The notes below the pieces were generated by a model that did no database searches, was not told the origin of the DNA, and saw only the letters and a list, made by a program, of their open reading frames with translations. The position numbers and the translations under genes were made by a program. Below, piece by piece: positions 62,166-64,000 of a stretch of DNA of 64,000 bases. Each line of letters begins with the position of its first letter. Positions within the stretch are counted from its first letter, which is position 1. This DNA is from JAUVZL01 sp965603515 (lineage in GTDB: Bacteria; Hydrothermota; Tepidihabitantia; SM23-42). The stretch covers positions 36,651-100,650 of the forward strand of contig CBFDDH010000002.1 of NCBI GenBank assembly GCA_965603515.1, read 5' to 3'.

Positions 62166-63713
62166 ATGATACGATGTATATTAGTATTTGGTTTTTCATC
62201 AATTTTCCTTTTCAGTCAGCCCAGTTGGATTTACCGTTACAATGGACCTGGCAATGGGGCTGATTGGTCAAATTCCATTGTCTTTGACGCGGATGGAAAT
62301 ATCTATGCCGGTGGCGTCAGCGAGGGTATCGGGACTAGTGCAGATCAGGTCATAATAAGTCTCCAACCAAGCGGTGAGTCGAACTGGGTATACCGCTACG
62401 ATAGTGCGGGCTTGCCCGATGCCATTACTCAAATTGTATATGGCAGCGATGGTAATATCTATTCATCAGGTGCTATTAATGGTATATATACACAATATTT
62501 TTGCATCCAGAGCGTATCCCGTGCAGGTGCGTTAAATTGGATGTACACAAATACGGGATGTGGTGAATGTGCAGCTGTGGCAATAGATTATGGTGCTGAT
62601 GGCAATATCTATGCTGCAGGCTTTGTCTGCAGGCCATACAATGTATGGGACTATGTCGTCGCCAGTATTGACAGTAATGGATCGGAGAACTGGTTAGTAA
62701 TTCTCAATGGTGAGGGTAGTGATTACGATGTCGCCCAATCTGTGGTCTGCGGTCCTGATGGGAATATATACAGCGCTGGGTATACAACAGACACCAGTTG
62801 GACCGCTGTTTTTTCCGTTGCCCGACATAACCAATACGGCAATATGAGCTGGATCGATCAGTATTCGCCCGGGAATGCAAGAAAAGTCATCTGCGGTGAT
62901 GATAGCAGTATTTATGCACTGGGGACGCTCAACAATATTTGCTCAATCAGAAAATATAGACCTAATGGCAACATAGCCTGGACGCGGACCTTTGACGCTT
63001 CGATAGCGACGATAATTTGCGGTGCGGATGGTAATATCTACGGGATCGGGAGCGTTGATACTGCAGGTACTGGCAATGACCTCATGGTGCTCTCCCTCAC
63101 ACCGGGTAATTATCTGAACTGGCTATTCATTTACCCGGATTCGGGTGATTCAAGGGCGAATGCTATTGTCTATGGTCAGGACGGCAATCTTTATGCCGGG
63201 GGCTATGCCACTGGGAGTGTTTCAACGGATGCTGTGCTGTTTTGTCTTTCCACAGCAGGCGATACTAATTGGATGTATCAGTACAATGGCCCAGGGAACG
63301 GTGAGGATTGTATTTTGGGCATTGCATATGGAAAACATAACCAGGTATACGCATCTGGTCATAGTGTTGGCAGCAGCAATACACAAGATCTTATCGTCAT
63401 GTGTTTCAATACATTAGCGGTCAAAGAAATGGATTCAAGACCGATTTTCACTGATAATCTATTAACCGTAAATCCCAACCCCTGTTTTCAAAGATTAAAT
63501 ATATCGCTATGTCTGGCTAATCCGGATGAACCAATTTCTTTGCAGTTATATGATGTAACCGGCGGTTTGATATGCAATATCATGGATAATCAGATATTCA
63601 CATGGCCTACTATTGAGTATTTTTTACCACCAGACCTTGCCGCGGGTGTCTATTATCTCATTCTACAGACGGTTGATAGGAAATACCTGCATAAGATTGT
63701 TGCTATACGGTGA
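62166..63713 (+). CDS. Secreted propeller protein with type IX sorting tail
   Basis: 515 residues. Signal peptide (CILVFGFSSIFLFSQP), then about eight repeats of the form IVYGSDGNIYSSGxxxG ... NWMYxYN, an SBBP-like propeller with a DGNIY calcium-loop-like motif in each unit. The tail is VNPNPCFQRLNISL ... AAGVYYLIL ... VAIR. Ribosome site is weak (GGATAT). Confidence 0.87.
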   Translation: MIRCILVFGFSSIFLFSQPSWIYRYNGPGNGADWSNSIVFDADGNIYAGGVSEGIGTSADQVIISLQPSGESNWVYRYDSAGLPDAITQIVYGSDGNIYSSGAINGIYTQYFCIQSVSRAGALNWMYTNTGCGECAAVAIDYGADGNIYAAGFVCRPYNVWDYVVASIDSNGSENWLVILNGEGSDYDVAQSVVCGPDGNIYSAGYTTDTSWTAVFSVARHNQYGNMSWIDQYSPGNARKVICGDDSSIYALGTLNNICSIRKYRPNGNIAWTRTFDASIATIICGADGNIYGIGSVDTAGTGNDLMVLSLTPGNYLNWLFIYPDSGDSRANAIVYGQDGNLYAGGYATGSVSTDAVLFCLSTAGDTNWMYQYNGPGNGEDCILGIAYGKHNQVYASGHSVGSSNTQDLIVMCFNTLAVKEMDSRPIFTDNLLTVNPNPCFQRLNISLCLANPDEPISLQLYDVTGGLICNIMDNQIFTWPTIEYFLPPDLAAGVYYLILQTVDRKYLHKIVAIR

Positions 63714-63744
63714 TATCAGACGTTAGAATCGTTTAGATTGTTAA

Positions 63745-64000
63745 ATCAGTGTTGGGGTCAAACCAATAACGACAGATGATAGATGCTTGATACTAGTGAA
63801 AGAACTGGATTGCCCGATCTTTTTGAGTATCGGGGTACTGGAGTTCCGGTGTAATGGTGAACAGGTGAAAACCTGGCACTCGTGCAATTACGTTCAGTCA
63901 GCTGTGGTTCTCGACTATGCTCGAACGATATATTTATTGGAGATTGCCGCGGCGATTTCATCGCCTTCCACCACACATAAAGGCGGACAGGCGCAATGAC
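63745..64000. repeat. Mixed spacer repeats to the window end
   Basis: GTTGGGGTCAAACC (63749-), a TAGATGCTTGATACTAG unit (63771-63810), a GGAGTAACGG-like degenerate run (63820-63870) and an inverted CATTGCG repeat (63941-64000) matching 15758-15846. No gene supported. Confidence 0.6.

Noticed and set aside
63787..63999. Plus-strand frame at the window end
   Set aside because: Made of spacer repeats (TAGATACTAG and CATTGCG words); no ribosome site or family signal.

Overview
The window looks like a chromosomal stretch from an uncultivated, moderately AT-rich, didermic bacterium. The LptF/LptG pair, lipoproteins, outer-membrane-barrel candidates and a secretin point to an outer membrane. Ten proteins end in a type IX secretion (Por-type) sorting tail, most of them beta-propeller or sialidase-like proteins. 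Together with an endonuclease Q gene, this suggests a candidate phylum such as WOR-3/Stahlbacteria or another FCB-related lineage. The phylum is an inference; no rRNA gene is present to settle it.

Layout. 1-3.1 kb: minus-strand operon guaB - SAM methyltransferase - endonuclease Q (EndoQ cut by the window edge). 3.3-5.2 kb: divergent DUF3887 lipoprotein and an outer-membrane protein with a zinc-ribbon partner. 5.27 kb: tRNA-Gly(CCC). 5.5-9.3 kb: envelope operon ending in lptF-lptG. 9.4-13.4 kb: metallo-beta-lactamase-fold hydrolase, accD, the remnant of a sugar-ABC ATPase gene with an internal deletion, and a class A penicillin-binding protein. 13.4-33 kb: exported propeller proteins interspersed with an ICMT-like methyltransferase abutting tRNA-Leu(CAG), an epimerase, a DUF4349 lipoprotein, a serine hydrolase, a GNAT enzyme, a methyltransferase, two diguanylate cyclases and a flavin reductase. 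33-38.6 kb: a giant adenylate cyclase/AAA/TPR regulator and an HNH-like protein. 38.6-51.2 kb: more secreted proteins (Kelch, M28 peptidase, LVIVD repeats), an orphan secretin and a HEPN/MNT toxin-antitoxin pair. 51.4-64 kb: a degenerate receiver protein, a heterodimeric ABC exporter, a YadA-head-like 1072-residue protein, an EF-hand protein and two more propellers.

Two signals stand out beyond gene content. First, a very regular promoter can be read in front of many genes: TTGAC(A/T), a 16-base spacer and a NATAAT-like -10. In nine cytoplasmic genes the -10 lies only 5-9 bases before the start codon, so their mRNAs should be leaderless or nearly so. Most exported or membrane proteins instead have a leader with a strong Shine-Dalgarno sequence. 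Second, the spacers are filled with several families of short dispersed repeats: a TCGTCCGA hairpin element, a 210-bp element in three copies, CCCCG...CGGGG hairpins, a 111-bp MITE-like element with 23-bp inverted ends, and degenerate short tandem repeats. No transposase gene is present here.

No CRISPR array, prophage, rRNA operon or replication origin was seen. All family names are from reading motifs by eye; no database search was run.
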